Source of the DNA: Trichuris trichiura
Taxonomy: Eukaryota > Nematoda > Enoplea > Trichinellida > Trichuridae
Assembly: GCA_037903355.1 (NCBI GenBank)
Contig: JBAJFE010000016.1
Span: 744,001-808,000 of the forward strand
Length of the DNA: 64,000 nucleotides
Direction of reading: 5' to 3'
The position numbers and the translations under genes are program-made. Shown piece after piece: positions 1 through 11,911 of the stretch (position 1 is its first letter; every line of letters starts with the position of its first letter). The notes under the pieces are model-generated. The model did no database searches and had not been told where the DNA came from. It saw only the letters and a program-made list of their open reading frames with translations.

Positions 1-1581
1 ATTCGCTTTTAAACAGACATTTAATGTTAATATGGATATATCACGTAAGCACAATGAAAGAAAGTCGAAAAATAAGGCAGCCTCGTCAAACAGAAAATAA
101 ACTGCCGGAGAAAACAAAGCTTTAACTTCAGGTTGTACAGTGGAAATTTTAGTTGCATTTCAATGTAATATCTTTATTCAATTGCAAGATTTGGTATATT
201 TTAATAATTATTCAATCTCGCTATAGTGCTGCAAAGAATGGTTGCTAGCAGGCGCTTCTACAAATTTTTCTTACCTACACGTCAGCTTTTGCGTATGTCG
301 CAGCGGGTCATCTTTTTTTGTTAAGCCCTTAAGACAGTTTTCTTTCTACTTTTCTAAAAAAACAATTGCGCGCAATATCATCATGCTATTTTGCTTCAAA
401 TTTAAAAATGTACCTGGTTATCTTTATTAATTCGATTTTTTGAAGTGGCTAATAGTGTTGGGAGTATTCCAACTCGATTATCGGAAAACGATGTGTTATA
501 AAACGGCAAAAAACATTTTATATCTTAACCAGTCTAAACTGTAGCACATAACGCAATTACGAAAGTTCCTTTAATCGGGTGTTTAAAATTCCAAAGCAAA
601 AGTGCTTCGCAAGCCATATGCTGAACTTTTATTTATGAAGTTCGCCTTGCTTAAGTAAAATTGTCTGGGGAAAAACCAATGACTATTCTTAGCTTATGAC
701 TGAAATGCAGTTGTGAGGTGACTGCAAGTGAATGTTCATCCACCAAATCAGATGAACACTCCCGTCCTCATTTATAAGAGCAGGAATAGTTTAGCTATGG
801 ATTCTTCTCTTGCAAAACCGTAATGGGAAAAGTACTACACAATAGTTTTCATACCGGTCTTAATTCTGGGGGGTTCCAGCCAAAGTTACCTTTCAGGAAT
901 GAACTAACCAGCTCTATTAGTGCTACTACATTCCTTTATCATTACATATAAGCATTAAGTGTACGCGTACTAATTATGGCTTCAAACAGGCAAACGATGA
1001 CGCGATTTTTTGTATTTTTCACCTACTGATAGAATACTACAAAACAGACGGACGTAACCTTTAAATATGTTCAAGTTTGCCACTGCAGCGACTGCAGAAA
1101 CCAATACACTCCACAAGCATTAATAACTCTGTGCGAAAAGTGGAGGCTATTGGAACAGTGACTTTGCGAACAGAATTGCAACATATCAACAAAACAAAAT
1201 GAAATCAATGTTTTCAAGTTTAACAAGACCATTCTGCTTTACGAGTTACGAATACGGCTGATTTTCAAAATACATAACTTAAAACCAATTTTCTCTGTGA
1301 TAGCTAAAACCATTCCTTCAGTTGCCTCCATTTGCAATGCATAAGAATCCCGCCCAACTCTAAGCAACTGTTCCACGTCTTCGCATATACTTTACTGGTG
1401 AGCCAAGTTCGTCGCTATGAGGGAGTTCTTTGAATTCAATGATTTTTTCCGACTGAAGAATCAATGCTGAAAGAGATCAAAACTGTGCACACAACGGAAG
1501 AGCATATAATTATATGACATAGCTAAGGTAGGCTGGGACAAAGCCCAGTCCTACAACAATACCAGCTTACCGCTAGTATTA
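1..1581. other. Spacer 3' of AKR-1; no gene seen
   Basis: No coding exon can be supported here. From about 820 to 1,570 the sequence is recognisably the same as 5,620-6,380 and 12,060-12,780, so it is the downstream flank carried by each AKR-1/2/3 duplication unit. Short open frames in it are not conserved between the three copies. Nothing is seen in 1-800. Confidence 0.6.
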
Positions 1582-1615
1582 TCATCTAAATGGGTAACGC
1601 GCACTGTTCTTCTTC
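1582..1615 (-). pseudogene. Relic of AKR last exon (AKR-1)
   Basis: This 34-nt stretch follows an AG acceptor and would encode KKNSARYPFR then TGA. It is homologous to the terminal exon of AKR-4 to 7 and AKR-9 (AKNHPHYPFEK type). In AKR-1 the reading frame stops before it can be joined. Confidence 0.65.
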
Positions 1616-1669
1616 CTTAAACATCATAAGAAATACCGACGTATTTTTGAACTAAGCCAATCCATACTA

Positions 1670-3136
1670 CTAGAAACGGAAATTTTGTTGTCGAATCTTC
1701 ACATCGTTGAGCGCTTTCATTTCCGCGTCGCTCAACTCAAAATCAAACAGTTGAACATTCGAAGTAATATGAGACGGATTTGTGCTTTTCGGGATGACTA
1801 TGATGCCACGTTGTAGAAGCCATTTCAAGAGAATCTAATATTACAACATGCAGTGAGTAATGTGTTAACAATGCTTATGACGCCTGCCTGAGATGCTGAC
1901 TTTCCATGTTTAGCTGCTATTTCCCCAGCGACCGGGTCATCAAGCGGTTTGGGTTCCTTAATTAAAGTATACACGTCATCTCTTCGTCAGTGGTAGCGAG
2001 ACGTAGCTACAAAGCATCAATTCATACGTTTGGCAACTGATAGCTTCGTCCTGGACTGCCGAGTGGGGCGTACGCGGTAAATGATATATTGTGTCTTTTG
2101 CAGAATTCGTGAAGCTCAAACTGCGGCCAGTAAAGGTGACATTCAACCTAAAATTATTCATGCTATCAAAATATTTATAATCATCTTCAAAAGAGCTGAC
2201 GAAATTGTACTTGAAGATTGTGTGGCTTCACCTTGGAATTGTCCAATATGTTCGTTATCTGATCAATGTTGAAATTTGATATACCAATTGATCGAGTCAA
2301 TCCTTTACTGAATACATCTTCCATACCCTACAAACCCAGTATTCAAAGCTGCCTGCTTAGTTTGAATTCATAACCTTCCAAATGTCCAAATCCATAGCTT
2401 TTGCATATGAAGCCTTAAAAATAATACTTTCTAAGTTTTGTAGCGCGCTCCCCATCTACCACGTCTATCATTCATCTAATGAGGTGAGAAACAGGCTTGC
2501 TATTAATAGAAATAGTATCTTAGTTATACGGCGAAACAGTGACGTTATGACAGTGAATATAACGCATCCGCAAGAACAGATAACATAAATAAACGTTTTT
2601 CGTACCGCTCCTCTTTGGGCAGTATGCACGAGGTAGAGATCCACATAATCAAGTTTCAATTTTGCGAGCGATTCCTTCAGACTTCGTTCCACTTCATCGC
2701 GTCGGCGACTGTGCCATGGAAGCTGACATTGCATACCAGTCAAATATCTTTTGTCAATTGAAAGCAGCAGGTACCTTTGTCACTACGAATATGTCCTCTC
2801 TTTTCCCCGCGCCTGATGCAAACCATTGCTGCAACACTTCTCCAATCACATCCTCATTTTGGTAATAATTCGCTGTGTCGATATGACGACATCCGACATC
2901 AAGAACTTTTCTTAACGCGTTGCGTAATGTATCCCCATGCACCTTCAAGAGACGTCGATTAGGTTGCATTGGAGAGTGGCGCTAGTAAAAGTCACCTTCG
3001 CGGTTCCATATCCGACCATAGGCATAAGCACTCCATTACGAAGGGTAGCATACTTTGAAGACGCAGCGTGGCTTACCTGAACCAGCAAAAGAATATGAAC
3101 GTGAAGTAAAGGCATAAAAGATAAAATTCTATTCAT
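1670..3136 (-). CDS. AKR-1: aldo-keto reductase with signal-peptide-like leader, C-terminally shortened
   Basis: Predicted NADPH-dependent aldo-keto reductase of about 311 aa. Exons on the minus strand: 2996-3136, 2775-2942, 2606-2722, 2375-2413, 2211-2327, 2028-2147, 1888-1956, 1670-1834. Residues 1-25 are Met plus a hydrophobic stretch ending near SHAAS, which looks like a signal peptide. The (alpha/beta)8 fold follows, with catalytic tetrad Asp69, Tyr74 (DTANYYQNE), Lys103 and His136 (LVHT), and the NADPH-binding IPKS motif in the last coding exon. Exon 4 is only 13 codons (26 in AKR-4 to 7). The usual GTWQ at the end of exon 1 reads GTAK. The intron after exon 7 starts with GC (CAG|GCAGGC). 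Translation stops at TAG 1670-1672, where other copies have Trp; the former last exon persists downstream at 1582-1615. The gene is probably expressible, but the loss of the C-terminal tail may alter substrate choice. Substrate unknown. Confidence 0.82.
2996..3136 (-). other. Signal-peptide-like N-terminus of the AKR-1/2/3 subfamily
   Basis: Exon 1 of AKR-1 encodes 47 aa, starting with MNRILSFMPLLHVHILLL, then SHAASSKYATLRNG and the AKR start motif. AKR-2 (7795-7935) and AKR-3 (14186-14326) have the same arrangement. AKR-8 and AKR-9 begin directly at MSSKYVTLHNG or MSSKFITLHNG. The leader fits a cleavable secretion signal, which is uncommon for AKRs. Cleavage near Ala-24/Ala-25 is inferred by eye. 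Confidence 0.6.
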
Positions 3137-4251
3137 ATTTATGACTCAGCTTTCATTGATTGCTACTTTTCATTCTTACGCGGATGTTTTTCATTCAACG
3201 ACATGATGAAGTGAATAGGATTTCAGCCGATATCTGCCTGGCTATCGCTTTTGAAGTTATTTTGAAGCCTTAACGCGCAGTGAGAAGTGTTTTAAGCAGA
3301 CCTACTAAAGGCAGTGTCTGGCAAACCAGCTGCACAAGACAGTGGCGACATCTATAGTCAGAGCACAAGTTTTTATAAATGCCGCTAAAAATTGCATTCC
3401 ATCCTTCTCTACATACTGATGAAGATGACGATAAAAAGGAATTTGTTCTGAGAATTTAATTCTTTCACAGGACAGTCTCTTTGTTAATATTATTGCTTCT
3501 TGGGCTAGCCTATTCGGAAAACTTGTAATTCAGCATTCGATCTCACATTCTAAGGATGGTAATGAGGTTGAATGTTCTCTGAAGCATACTTAGTCGTGCA
3601 CGGAAAATCGAAACTGAAAATGATAGCTATAGATGACAAGCAGATGCGAAGCGCAAAACCCAATGGTATGCAAAGCTACTTACAAGAACAGCGGAATAGA
3701 AGCAAAACGGCAGAAGAAGCATTGGATATTATTTGACGAAAACACGACGAAGCAAAATGTCTAAATCAATAGAAGTTGCGCAAACTTATTTTCGTAGCAC
3801 TGAACAAGTTCTGCTAAAAACTTTCTGCAGATCAGACAAGTAACAAAACTAGCTGCTACACGTTTCAGCATCGACACTGTGTACGCGCCGGAATCTTTAG
3901 CGTAGGCGTCACTAGATGTCAGCTGTGACACTATTTCAGCAAGTTTGTTAAATCGCACTGCCGATTTTAGCGGACGCAAGTTTACTACTGGTTTTTAGTT
4001 CCGCCAATAAACACTCGCGGTTTGTATCAAAGAAAAAGTCGCTCAAGCGAATTAGTGGTTTTTCGCACCGAGCATCCAATAAATGCAAATTTGCGTCGTA
4101 CATTCAGCCGCAGCAATGAGCTAAAAAAGAGAAAGAAAAGCATAGCCTCTTTGCTAGAATTGATGCTCAGGCAAGTAGCATTACGCTATGAAAAGTATCA
4201 GTCGGCTGTCGGGAAGCTGATCCTTTTCTTCTGAGTTATTTCTTAAGAAAA
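3137..4251. other. 5' spacer of AKR-1, duplicated in units 2 and 3
   Basis: No confident gene. The first 500 bases closely match the regions upstream of AKR-2 (7,936 on) and AKR-3 (14,327 on), and presumably carry the promoter. The interval 3,660-4,230 matches 9,120-9,660 and 15,440-16,030. On the minus strand it contains a short frame that is partly conserved in all three copies (LIRL.DFF.DANRE..LAELET), possibly a decayed exon. Confidence 0.5.
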
Positions 4252-5470
4252 GTGCAATGTATTGCCCTGTAAAGCGAACAAGCATAGTCGTTTACAAAGC
4301 AGAAAGCTTACCATTTGTACTGTTACGATTTGCAAGTTCTTGTACTACAGTGACTACAGCACATTCTCTCTCCTTCCTGTAAAGAAACTAGTAGTAGTAA
4401 GATAAGTGAGCACAGTCGCAAATCCGGCTTTCCAAAAGCTTTTACGTCGCAACGCCAACGCAGCATAAAACTTTAAAAGGCCCAGCAAATCGCAGTTCTC
4501 TTTTCTTTAAGATTTCCTGCTATTCGACTCTGAGCATATCTCCTTCTTTGAATCCATTGCACGACGTTTTTTCTTCTCTTGAAAGCACGCATCATTGAAT
4601 TTTTGTGCGTCCCTACTTTCTCGCTCAGAGCTGCATCGTTCTTTTGTGTGGCCACATTTAATGCAACATGCAATGTCGTTCTGAAAGCTCTTCCGTGCAT
4701 TAGATAGGAACGTGAAACTTCCATCACACAATGTAGTGTCGAACCATATTCTAAAGAAATTGTTATACAGCATAAAGACTGTACACACAATCCCTTCGTG
4801 ACTTCTTTCTTGAACGACATTTGCAGGGTGGACACAGTCCATCAAAACTTTTTAAAATCTTTTTAATGTCTCTAATTAACCTGCGGATCATACAAAGAAA
4901 CGCAGGTACTCCTAATACCGTAATTTCTGAGAAATAATCGAAATTTTTCGGAGTAAAGCTGAACACCATTGTCTGAAACTGTTTCCATAGGAATACCTTC
5001 CCGACTGAAGGACTTTCTTGCAAAGCAGAAAATATCAGCAGTTGTAGCTCGTTGTGCCACTTGCTGCAGCAACCTACCAGCGTAATTACAAAAAGATAAC
5101 CATAAGAAACATGATTGAACGGTCTGAAGATGTCAACTGCGATTTTTTTCTCAAGCAGCACTTTGTCAATTTACTGGCTCCACCGAAGCATGCTGAGTTG
5201 CAGCAGTCTTATCAAGCGTTTTACGCACGCGAGAATTTCTTATGCACCGTTCCACAAAAACATCCATTTTGGGCCACCAAAACAATTCTCATAGTCGAGC
5301 TTTTGTACGCACAATCCTTTCATGACTTTGGTGAGCAACAGTTATCAAAGCGTGTCACGCTACTTCTGGCGCAACTATGCGCTGGGGACTACGCAGAATA
5401 TACTCATCATGTACATTCAATTAATTGCTTACACGAAAATAAGGCAGTAAAGTTGCATCAATCATCTTTT
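4252..5470 (-). mobile_element. Ty3/gypsy remnant: integrase region plus 3' LTR fragment
   Basis: Read on the minus strand, 5,161-5,470 encodes the zinc-binding end of a gypsy-type integrase (frame with VAPEVARHAL and ELFWWPKMDVFVE). The region 4,872-5,161 carries the catalytic core (VDIFRPF; ETVSDNGVQLYSE; YDPQVN), and 4,450-4,845 the C-terminal part (SRSYLMHGRAFRT). These lie in several frames broken by stops and shifts, so the element is dead. The segment 4,252-4,430 directly beyond it matches 9,680-9,840 and 10,340-10,450 and behaves as an LTR remnant. It is an old retrotransposon copy in the AKR-1/AKR-2 spacer. Confidence 0.8.
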
Positions 5471-6394
5471 TTTTTCTGACCATCCATTGTGAACGCAGTA
5501 GTTCAATTGGTCGATAACAGGGCAGTTTACTAAACACGTCCTTACGTGTTTTCCCACCCTCACGATAGAACGTTCTGTATATATCTGTACACGCCTTAAG
5601 TTACCGATGACAACGCATACGTTCGTCCAACCTTTGAGCCTCTGGAAAGAACGCGCCCAGGTGGGAAGTTTAAGTTAAAGTCACCTCTTAAGAAGAAAGT
5701 TACCAGCTGTATTAGTGCTAGTTTATTATTTTAACGTTATATAAAAACGCAAAATGTATGTGTATTGATCAAAGCTTAAAACTGGCAATGGCTGACGTGA
5801 ATTTACCTATTTTTCAACTACTGACGGAATACTGTAAAAGAGAGGGACGTCTGCTCTTAATCTGTTCGAGTTTGCCACAACGGCGAATGCAAAAAATAAT
5901 GCTCAATACATGCATTAATAACTCTGTGCGAAAAGTGAAGGCTATTGCAACAATAACTTTGCGAACCGGGTTGCAACATCTCAGCAAAACAAAATGAAAT
6001 AAATGTTTTCAAGTTCAACAAAATCATTCTGCTTTACGAGTTACGAATATGGCGGATTTTCAAAATTCATAACCTAAAAACAATTTTTTCTGTGACAGCT
6101 GAAACCCTCCCTGCAGTTTCCTCCATTTGCAATGCATAAAAATCCCGCCCAACTTTAAGCAACCATTCCACGTCTTCGTGTATACTTTACTGGTGATCTA
6201 GCTTCGTCACTACGGCGAAGTTCTTTGAATTCGCTGATTTTCTCCGACTGAAGAACCAATGCTGAAAGAGATCAAAACTGTGTACACACCCGAAAAGCAC
6301 ATAAAACAGTTACGTCACATAGTTAAGCTAAGCTAAAACCGCCCTTCAGTGGAACAAAGCTTAATCTTACAACAATGTCAGCTTACTAACGGAA
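5471..6394. other. Spacer 3' of AKR-2; no gene seen
   Basis: From about 5,620 this is the downstream flank of the AKR unit, matching 820-1,570 and 12,060-12,780. No coding exon can be supported. Confidence 0.55.
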
Positions 6395-6431
6395 TTACTT
6401 TTCAAATGGGTAACGCGCACTGTTCTTCTTC
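6395..6431 (-). pseudogene. Relic of AKR last exon (AKR-2)
   Basis: After an AG acceptor this reads KKNSARYPFEK and TAA, the normal AKR C-terminus of this array. In AKR-2 the upstream exon already ends at a stop, so this intact-looking exon appears orphaned. Its good preservation suggests recent orphaning or a splice route not recognised here. Confidence 0.6.
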
Positions 6432-6484
6432 CTTAAACATCACGCGAAACACCAATGTATTTTCACCTAAGCCCATCTATACTA

Positions 6485-7935
6485 TTAGACGTATCGTTGT
6501 CGAATCTTCACTTCGTTGAGCGCTTTCATTTCCGCATCGCTCAACTCAAAGTCGAACAGTTGAACATTCAAAACAATATGAGATGGATTTGTGCTCTTCG
6601 GGATGACTATGATGCCACGTTGTAGAAGCCATTTCAAGAGAATCTATTATTACAACATACAGTTAGTAAAGTGTTAACAACGCTCATGACGCCTGCCTGA
6701 GATGGTGATTTTCCATGTTTAGCTGCTATCTCCCCAGCGACTGGGTCTTCAAACGGTTTGGGTTCCTTAATTAAGATATACACGTCGTCATTTCCACAGT
6801 GGTATCCGCAAAACATCAAGTCATACGTTTGCAGGCCGATTGCGTTGTCCGGGACGGCCGAGTGGGCTGTACGCTGTAAATGATATATTGTGTCTTTTGC
6901 AGAATTCGTGAAGCTCAAACTGGGGCCAATAAAGGTGACATTCAACCTAAAATTGTTAATCCTAGAAACATACGTATAATCACTCTCAAAAGAGCTGACA
7001 AATTTGTACTTGAAGATTGTGGGGCTTCACTTTGGAATTGTCCAGTATGTTCGTTATCTGATCAATGTTAAAATTTGATATACCAATTGATCGAGTCAAT
7101 CCTTTACTGAATACATCTTCCATACCCTATAAGCGCGATAATCTAAGCTGCCTACTTAGGTCGAGTTGATAACCTTCCAAATGTCCAAGTCCATCGCTTT
7201 TGCATCTGAGTCCTTAAACATAATATTCACTAAGTTTGGTAGTGTGCTCTGCATCTCCCGTGTCAATCACTCATCTAATGAGGTGAGAAACAGGCTTGCT
7301 ATTAATAGAATTAGTATCTTAGTTATAGGGCGAAACAGTGATATAATGACAGCGATTTTAACGCTTTCGCAAGAACAGATACTATATGTAGACTATCTTC
7401 TCACCGCTCCGCTTTGGGGAATGTGCACGAGATAGAGATCCACGTAATCAAGCTTCAATCTTGCGAGCGATTCCCTTAGACTTTTTTCAACATCATCGCG
7501 TCGGCGACTGTGCCATGGAAGCTGACATTGCATACCAGTCAAATATCTTTTGTCAATTGAAAGCAGCAGGTACCTTTGTCACTACGAATACGTCCTCTCT
7601 TTTCCCTGCGCCAGATGCAAACCATTGCTGCAGCACTTCTCCAATCACATCTTCATTTTGGTAATAATGCGCTGTGTCAATGTGACGACATCCGACATCT
7701 AGAGCTTTTCTTAACCCATTGCGCAATGCATCCCCATGGGCCTTCAATAGAAGTCGGTTAGCCTGTATTAGAGAGTCATGTTAGTACAAGTCACCTGCCA
7801 GGTTCCATATCCGACCATTGGCATAAGTACTCCATTATGAAGGGTAGCATACTTTAAAGACGCTGTGTAGCTTATCTGAACTAGCAAAAAAATATGAACG
7901 CGAAGTAAAGCCATAAAAGATAAAGTTCTGTTCAT
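6485..7935 (-). CDS. AKR-2: aldo-keto reductase with signal-peptide-like leader, C-terminally shortened
   Basis: Predicted aldo-keto reductase of about 309 aa. Exons: 7795-7935, 7574-7741, 7405-7521, 7174-7212, 7010-7126, 6827-6946, 6697-6765, 6485-6643. It has the same eight-exon plan as AKR-1. The N-terminus (MNRTLSFMALLRVHIFLL) looks like a signal peptide, and exon 1 ends with the canonical GTWQ. The catalytic residues Asp69, Tyr74 (DTAHYYQNE), Lys103 and His136 (LVHIP) are present, as are VECH and IPKS. Exon 7 is followed by a GC donor (CAG|GCAGGC). The frame ends RQRYV and TAA (6485-6487), about 15 residues short of the AKR-4 to 7 C-terminus. No internal frameshift is seen, so this is the best-preserved member of its subfamily. 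Confidence 0.85.
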
Positions 7936-9679
7936 ATTGATGACTCAGCTTTCATTGATTGCTACTTTTCATTCTTATGCGGATGTTCTTCATTCAACGA
8001 CATGACGAAGTGAATAGGATGTCAGCCGATATGTGCCTGCCTATCGCTTTTGAAGTTGTTTGGAAGCGTTAACGCGCAGAGAAAAGTGCTTTAAGCAGAC
8101 TTACTAAAGGCAGCGTCTGGCAAACCGGCTGCACAAGAGAGTGACGACACCTATAGGCAGAGCACATCTTTTTATAAATTCCGCTAAAAATTGCTTTCTA
8201 TCGTTCTCTACATACTGATGAAGATGATGATCAAAAGGAATTTGTTCTGAAAATTTAATTCTTTCACAGGACAGTCTCTTTGTTAATATTATTGCTTCTT
8301 GGGCTAGCCTATTCGGGAAACTTATAATTTAGCATTCGACTTCACACTGTAAGGATGATAATGATGCTGAATGTTTTCGGAAACATCATACGCAGACCTG
8401 CACGGAGAATCTATATTAAAAACAACAGTTATAGATGACATGCAGTCGTTTGTACCAGCGGATTATGTTTCCGCTTAGTTTTCAAAAGGGCGTGAAAAAT
8501 AACACCTCCCCTTCGCCTTCGCTATCCAAACGGAAGTCATCTAGAGATGTATGGTGATTCTGCCACAAATAAATTGCTTCCGTGATTATGTCTTTTTCGA
8601 CAGGGTATATTCGAGAACTGGTGACTAGAAGATGGCAGCAGCAGATCAACTATTGCATAGGTTACGGAAGAGTAGAACATAGTATCTCCATTCAGAAAAG
8701 GTATTATTAGATGTCTTATTAGAATTAGAGATTCATCCATCATATTACGGGCAGGGGAAAGAAAATGGTTTACTTAAACCACATATACGGTTTCAAGGAA
8801 GACTGGGAGTTAACACTGTTTCAATACAAAAACATTATGTGGCATTAGGACGTATGCTATGTTAGCTACGTCAAGTCGTGTTCAATGTTGAAGTTGAAGC
8901 GATTTTGAGCGCACTTATTTTGAACACGTCATAATTTTAATTGTGGGGCATTTTACCAGGCTGCGACAATCTTTAACTGCAGACGTTCATTTGAATGTAT
9001 GCCACTGAGCTCAGAATTGCGTCCTGAAAGCTGAGCAGTTTTCTAATTTTAATAAATGGTTTTGTCTCTCTCTCTCTCTCTCTGTCACTCGTGTGGAAGA
9101 TGCGCAAAACGCAATGATATGCAAAGCTACTTACAAGAACGGCGGAATAGAAGCAAAACGGCAGAAGAAGCATTGGATCTTACACGACGCGAGTACGACG
9201 AAGCAAAATGACTAAATAAATAGAAGTCGCGCAAACCTATTTTCGTAGCACTGAGCAATAAGTCGGCTAAGAACTTTCTGCAGATCAGCCAAGTAACAAA
9301 ACTAGCTACTGCGTACCCGCCAGAATCATTGAGCGTAGGCGTGACTGGATGTCGGTTGTGACACTATTTCAGCAAGTCTGTTAAAGCGTATTGCCGATTT
9401 TAGGGAACGCAAAGTTACCACTGGTTTCTAGTTCTGCCAATCTATTCTCACCGTTTGCATCAAGGAAAATGTCACGCAAGCGAATTAGTAGTTCTTCGCA
9501 GCGAGTTTCCAGTAAATGCAAAGCTGCTTCATGCAACCAGTCGTACCAATGAGCTAAAAAAAAGAAGAGCATAATCTCTTCGCGCGAATTGATGCTCAGG
9601 CAAGTAGCTATACAGTATGGTAATTACCTGTTGGCTGTTGGCAAGCTGTTCCTTTTCTTCTGAGTTATTTCCTAACAAA
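7936..9679. other. 5' spacer of AKR-2; CT-repeat; no gene seen
   Basis: This is the upstream flank of the AKR unit, matching 3,137-4,250 in part and 14,327-16,030 along most of its length. It includes a (CT)n run at about 9,066-9,082 that recurs at the equivalent place near 15,402-15,421. The interval 9,240-9,560 carries the partly conserved minus-strand frame noted upstream of AKR-1. No intact gene. Confidence 0.5.
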
Positions 9680-10455
9680 AGTGTAATGTCTTGGGCCGTA
9701 AAGCGAACAAGCGTAGACGTTTACAAAGCAGAAAGCATACCACCCTGTTAGGATTTGCAAGTTCTTATACCACAGTGAATACGCTGCATTTTTCCTCCTT
9801 GCAAAGAAGCTAGTAGTAGGATAAGTGAGCACAGTTTGCAGCGCGGGTTGAACCGACAGAACAAGAGAGGTAAACACTCGTTTATTCGAACAGAACGTTC
9901 GCAAGCTTCAAACCGACAGATCGAACGTAACACCGCAGCGAAAACATTGCTGAGAAGAAAGAAAGCGACGTCGAGCACTCTGCGAGCTGAATCGCTTCGT
10001 CATTTGCACTGATGCATTGGTTTCCGGAGTTGAAAAAATGACAGCGTCCTTCTTCGCGGATTCTATTTGTAGAGCAACAGCGAGCGCAGTTTCAAGGGTA
10101 AGTTCCCCTACGGAACGCATAGGTTCCCGTATGCTTAGCGTACAGGCAAATTTGATGGGTCTTCGGCGACCCATCTCGTCTTCTATGGGCCCAAATGCAC
10201 CTAAAGAAGCAAGTTCACAAAATGCGGATACATGTACGGCACAGAATGACTGTTTCGCCAGGGTGCTCCAGAAACGGCGTAGATGGCACGATTGCCTGAA
10301 TTTGGGCCCATATGATCTCAACCTCGTCGCCAAAATGTGATGTACTGCCTCGTAAAGTGAGCAAGCTTACGCTTTTACTAAGCAGAAAGCGAACTACTCA
10401 TACTGTAAGGATTTGCAAGTTCTTATGCCACAGTAAATACGCTACAATTCCCTTA
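9680..10455 (-). mobile_element. Ty3/gypsy remnant: gag fragment between two LTR fragments
   Basis: The two ends, 9,680-9,840 and 10,338-10,455, are diverged direct repeats of the LTR-like segment also seen at 4,252-4,430. Between them, minus strand 9,908-10,333 is one open frame of 141 codons with a gag-like helix region (LTLETALAVALQIESA) and the first half of a zinc knuckle (QQCFRCG) before a stop. Just inside the right LTR on the minus strand is TTTTGGCGACGAGG, a plausible primer-binding site. Pol is missing. The order LTR-gag-LTR on the minus strand suggests an internally deleted copy. Confidence 0.72.
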
Positions 10456-11392
10456 CCTTTGCTTACGCACTATAAATAATGAATTATGTTCGTAACTTTA
10501 AGCTGTATTGGGTTAAGCAATAACAGTAATTCCGTATTAAATGGATTGACATTATAAAATAGGAAAGTAAGATACATTGCAATGTGGCGGTACTCCGCGC
10601 GGTTATCAAAGAACCGATTTACTAGACCCGCCCAAGAACAACTACCTCAGGAATACTCTGCCATGATCAAGACAACAAGATGCTACAAATAATGATGCTC
10701 AGGTACAGGAAATCTACAGCCGGTAATCTCTTTCGTTTTCAGCGTGGGCTTTCGAAACGCTATCATAACATAAAGCATGTTGATATTGTCAAGCTTACTT
10801 TTGCCTTACTTAAATTATTTTATCTAAAAGGTACTGAAAATGATTTTTTTTTGACCCCTAATTGTAGTTACGCTATGGATAATAGATTCTCTGATTAGAC
10901 GGAGGAACTCGACCGCAACTCTTACTAACATAATGATGCGTAGCTACTGGTTGGCGAACAGTTCGCTCCTAGCTTCAGGGTAGTTAGCCCCGCAGAAGGG
11001 TCAGACCTGCTTCTTCCGAATAAATATTCTCCAGCGGGAGCGCCATTCTTCAAACCAGTTTTCCTTCAAACATTTCCTCGTACCAGAGACTTCTGTCATG
11101 CCAGAATATAGCATGAATTTCTGTCTCTCTTAAACGAATTCAAATAAAGCAAATGCTTTGTTTATAATACGTGCCTTGTTTAGTTATAACTAGAAAATGT
11201 TTTTGTTTTTTGACCCTTCCTTATAACTCAACCTAATAATAGTTTAACCTGCAAATCAGTTTGCTGTAGATGAAGGTGGCAAAATTGGGTTGTCAAATTG
11301 ATTTACTTCGATTTTCCGTCTACAATTCGAGCGGAGTGTTTCTCGGTATTCTAAATCGAGTCTTTATTTGATTGTTAAAGTGGTTGCAAGCA
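10456..11392. other. Unique sequence 5' of GINS3; no other gene seen
   Basis: This interval has no counterpart in the other AKR units and no supported exon. It should contain the GINS3 promoter. No element could be assigned. Confidence 0.4.
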
Positions 11393-11911
11393 ATGGATGA
11401 TTTTTACCTTGACTGCGATGACATTTTGGCGACGGAAAAGAGCGTAAAGTGCAGAGCCAACCGTACTTTGCCGCGCATGGGCTATTTGATTGGTTTGAGT
11501 GCTCAAGCCGAGCTGCCTGAACAGTCCGTAGTAGAAATGCCGTTTTGGAAAGCGAAACACCTAAGCAGTGGAAAGCATGCTCCGTTCAGCATAATCCTTC
11601 CCGGTATGTACCGACCGAAATTTTTGAACGTCGCCCTGGCCGAACCTGCCGTTTTCCCAATGACCAAAGCGTTGCCTCAATTCTACCAGTTTGTAATTCA
11701 CATCTTTCCTCTTTTTCCCGATCTTAGCATTGATCTTCGCGAAACAATTGCCCGTATATATCGCGGTCGTGTTCGCATGATCACCGGCTATGCGTACAAC
11801 GACAATTCCGTCTTAAAGCCTACACACTTGGACAATTGGGAGACAAAAATGTTTCAAATAGGTCGAAGTGGCCATTTGGCCCTTCTGAATACTTGCTTCA
11901 GACAATTCTAG
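11393..11911 (+). CDS. GINS complex subunit 3 (PSF3) homologue, single exon
   Basis: The 172-aa product matches the PSF3/GINS3 family. This is one of four subunits of the GINS tetramer, which joins Cdc45 and MCM2-7 in the replicative CMG helicase in the nucleus. Visible landmarks are the N-terminal FYLDCDDILATE (residues 4-15), the GYL segment, VEMPFWKAKHL (47-57), the ALPQFYQF segment, and a C-terminal MFQIGRSG (153-160) like the family's FQTG motif. ATG 11393 is chosen because the frame upstream has no other ATG and family similarity begins at FYLDCDD. It lies on the opposite strand from the AKR genes and has no introns, unlike every other gene here, so it may be a retrocopy or just a compact gene. 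The frame is undamaged. Family members are usually about 190-216 aa, so the C-terminus is slightly short. Confidence 0.85.
   Translation: MDDFYLDCDDILATEKSVKCRANRTLPRMGYLIGLSAQAELPEQSVVEMPFWKAKHLSSGKHAPFSIILPGMYRPKFLNVALAEPAVFPMTKALPQFYQFVIHIFPLFPDLSIDLRETIARIYRGRVRMITGYAYNDNSVLKPTHLDNWETKMFQIGRSGHLALLNTCFRQF

Noticed and set aside
5054..5479. Plus-strand 141-codon ORF at 5,054
   Set aside because: It lies antisense to the recognisable gypsy integrase region on the minus strand.
10017..10340. Plus-strand 107-codon ORF
   Set aside because: Antisense to the gag-like frame 9,908-10,333, which has a zinc-knuckle start and flanking LTR repeats.
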